From Kiritimatiellia bacterium (GTDB lineage Bacteria; Verrucomicrobiota; Kiritimatiellia; RFP12; UBA1067), in assembly GCA_900771305.1 (NCBI GenBank), contig CAAGNL010000180.1, positions 1-5,676 on the forward strand: a stretch of 5,676 nucleotides of DNA. The letters are read 5' to 3'. Both the position numbers and the translations under genes were made by a program. Below the pieces are notes generated by a model. It made no database searches, had not been told where the DNA came from, and saw nothing but the letters and a program-made list of their open reading frames with translations. Below are positions 3,901 to 5,676 of the stretch, piece after piece (positions within the stretch are counted from its first letter, which is position 1; every line of letters starts with the position of its first letter).

Positions 3901-5676
3901 TGAAGTGATCCTTCCTCTTTGAGTCTCTGATAGAATTTGAATACAAAGAAATATGATACGTCTTTGATATCGGAATGCAACCATCTGTTGCCCCAATCAG
4001 AAAACCATCCGTTTGATCTGAGAATCCAACCATTCGGACGTTGCAGTCCGTTTGCGTTTTCGTCTGTTGATTCCAGGTTGATCATTCTCCTATCCATATT
4101 AAGAGGCCCCCATTTCGTTGTACCACTCGCTGGAGTCCTTGCTGGTATGCCCTTAGCGAGATGTGCACCTCTCAACAACAAAGGAATGGAATTCGTATTC
4201 ATGCTCTCGGGCTGGAGCTTAAAGACAGTGTTTGTCTTCAACTCGGCACAACTCATCAGCCATGCGTTAGTTGGTTGGATCGCATTATACCCCAGGAGGT
4301 TCTCGCGGATGCCCCATCCCGCCCAGTCTGTAGTCCCAAGTCGAGCCAACAGCCCCTTGCGGCCTTTCCATAGTTCCTGCTTGTGCCAACTGTATCGTTC
4401 AAACATTTGATCCCAATTTTCATACCCATCTGTAGGCCACACGTTATTGTTATCGTAAAGTTCCAAAACGTGGTCTCCCGTTGAGTAGAAATTCACAGCT
4501 TTGGCCGCAACACCAAGGAACCTGCCGCCCCACGTTAGTTCGTAGCGATCATCCCCAACATCCTCCTCGAAACACCTATACCACTCGTTAGCAAACGCCT
4601 TTCTCGGATATTCGTTCCAGTCCTTATGGACGAGAACATTGGTTGGAGACAATGACGTGTCATACGCCTCCGCAGGAACAGCGGAGTTGCACATAATGTA
4701 TTTCGACACTTGAAGGCCGTAGTCTTGTATCATTGACGAGACGACCATGTTGCCAAGCGAATGTGCCATGATGACCTTCTCGCCGGGGATGCTGTTTATC
4801 GTCGAAGCAATCTGACTCGCTACGACAAAAGCATTTGAGGCGTTCTCGTGGTAGTTCGCCGATGCCCCGATATTGCTGCGCCAATCGACGTTGTAGAACC
4901 GCGCTCTGGCTCCTGACAACCACATGCGCTTGAAAATGACATCTCCCCATTGCTCCGCATTCTCGGAAGAGACATTCGCCCCGTGCAGGAATATCAGGGA
5001 CTTGGTGTACGCCTCCGGATGGGAGCGGAGTGTGGTCTCGCGCCCGGCATTCTCACCGGAAAGGCTGCGGAAGTTATACCAGGAATACATCTCCTTGACG
5101 GGAAGGATTGTCATCGGCACGGAGTAGGAATAAAGCAGCGTGTCGCCGACCTTGATGTCAAGGCGCATCGAGGCATAGCGCGATTTCGCTTCGCATATCA
5201 GCAAGCCCGAGTTCTCGGAGAACTGTGTCAGCGTGTCGTAGTAGTGAAGCTGGTAGCCCGTCTTGGGCAGACTCGTCAGCGAAGCGGAAGAAAGTGCCTG
5301 CCCAGCAAGGGTTGTGACATTTGTCGTCTGTATCGAACCTGCCTGGCTCCACGGAACATCTGCAAAACAGAAGTTGAACGAGTTGGTGTTCTCCCATTCA
5401 GGGTACAGAGTGTACGTGACTCGGTTCTGCCATGCTTCTGTGAACTTCGACAAGTCCAACGCCACAGGGAAGAGATTCACAAGATCGAATGTTCCATTCA
5501 CCACGAGGTCTGATGTGTTTCTCACGGTGTACTCCATGTTCGGAACAATGTAGTCGCCATAGATATTGCACTCGTTTATCCAGTAGTAGAACGTCTGTCC
5601 GTCAAACCACGCCGCCGAGTCGCCGTCGTCGATAGCCCCGTCGCGGGATATGTCGAGGCGGAGCGGCGGACGCAGC
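3897..5676 (-). CDS. Alpha/beta-hydrolase-domain protein, 5' end beyond the window
   Basis: At least 592 residues; the frame stays open to the right edge, so the start is missing and the ATG at 5537 is internal. Numbering from the first complete codon, residues 8-19 (DISRDGAIDDGD, 5619-5654) fit an EF-hand-like calcium loop with D, S, D, G, I, D and D in the canonical places. VNGTFDLVNLFPVALDL follows at about 59-75. The alpha/beta-hydrolase fold starts at LIFLHGANVSSENAEQWGD, where HG (231-232) is the oxyanion-loop motif. The nucleophile elbow is MAHSLGNMV with Ser306 (codon 4758-4760); the first Gly of GxSxG is Ala, as in several DUF900- or PGAP1-like hydrolases. The likely acid is Asp401 in FYSTGDHVLELY and the likely His is His567 in RWLHSDIKD close to the C-terminus, so the triad appears complete. 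It may be an esterase, lipase or amidase; the substrate is unknown. The large multidomain layout suggests a secreted or surface protein. The stop codon overlaps the next gene by 4 bp. Confidence 0.85.
   Translation of the reverse strand, partial: LRPPLRLDISRDGAIDDGDSAAWFDGQTFYYWINECNIYGDYIVPNMEYTVRNTSDLVVNGTFDLVNLFPVALDLSKFTEAWQNRVTYTLYPEWENTNSFNFCFADVPWSQAGSIQTTNVTTLAGQALSSASLTSLPKTGYQLHYYDTLTQFSENSGLLICEAKSRYASMRLDIKVGDTLLYSYSVPMTILPVKEMYSWYNFRSLSGENAGRETTLRSHPEAYTKSLIFLHGANVSSENAEQWGDVIFKRMWLSGARARFYNVDWRSNIGASANYHENASNAFVVASQIASTINSIPGEKVIMAHSLGNMVVSSMIQDYGLQVSKYIMCNSAVPAEAYDTSLSPTNVLVHKDWNEYPRKAFANEWYRCFEEDVGDDRYELTWGGRFLGVAAKAVNFYSTGDHVLELYDNNNVWPTDGYENWDQMFERYSWHKQELWKGRKGLLARLGTTDWAGWGIRENLLGYNAIQPTNAWLMSCAELKTNTVFKLQPESMNTNSIPLLLRGAHLAKGIPARTPASGTTKWGPLNMDRRMINLESTDENANGLQRPNGWILRSNGWFSDWGNRWLHSDIKDVSYFFVFKFYQRLKEEGSLQ

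Overview
The window looks like the edge of a mobile, repeat-rich region beside a chromosomal operon in a bacterial genome. I favour a gut or rumen member of the Verrucomicrobiota/Kiritimatiellota/Lentisphaerota group. That rests on the style of the two minus-strand secreted proteins, which recall proteins I associate with those lineages. It is an inference, not a proven assignment. The G+C-rich transposase gene contrasts with the clearly less G+C-rich minus-strand genes, which fits acquisition of the insertion sequence (IS) from elsewhere.

Layout. Bases 1-234 hold no convincing gene. Bases 235-731 form a noncoding unit with mirror-like organisation: a cluster of TTGAGT/ACTCAA words, a nested stem-loop, a 21-bp tandem array, a second unrelated 21-bp tandem array, another nested stem-loop, and an inverted copy of the first cluster. 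A strong-looking outward promoter lies in the right cluster. Bases 738-989 hold no convincing gene. At 990-1008 there is a solitary copy of the IS terminal repeat, followed by about 190 bp that could encode a small structured RNA (extended -10 element, then nested hairpins including a GNRA-type loop).

Bases 1196-2680 are a complete, apparently intact IS of the IS4/IS5/IS1182-like DDE class, with 17-bp perfect terminal inverted repeats and one 359-aa transposase. The transposase promoter is placed so that its mRNA is probably leaderless.

The right part is a minus-strand operon, read from right to left. It starts with the 3' part of a large protein that carries an EF-hand-like loop and an alpha/beta-hydrolase domain. 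This gene overlaps by 4 bp (ATGA) with a gene for a 325-aa exported protein with an Ig-like or carboxypeptidase-regulatory-like domain. A possible 32-aa small ORF follows, overlapping by 4 bp (GTGA) with a third gene that resembles the start of the 325-aa protein. The IS cuts this third gene after about 45 codons. The rest of it is not found on the far side of the IS, so the insertion site was also rearranged, or a larger piece was lost. The operon probably makes cell-surface or exported proteins whose exact role cannot be read from the sequence.
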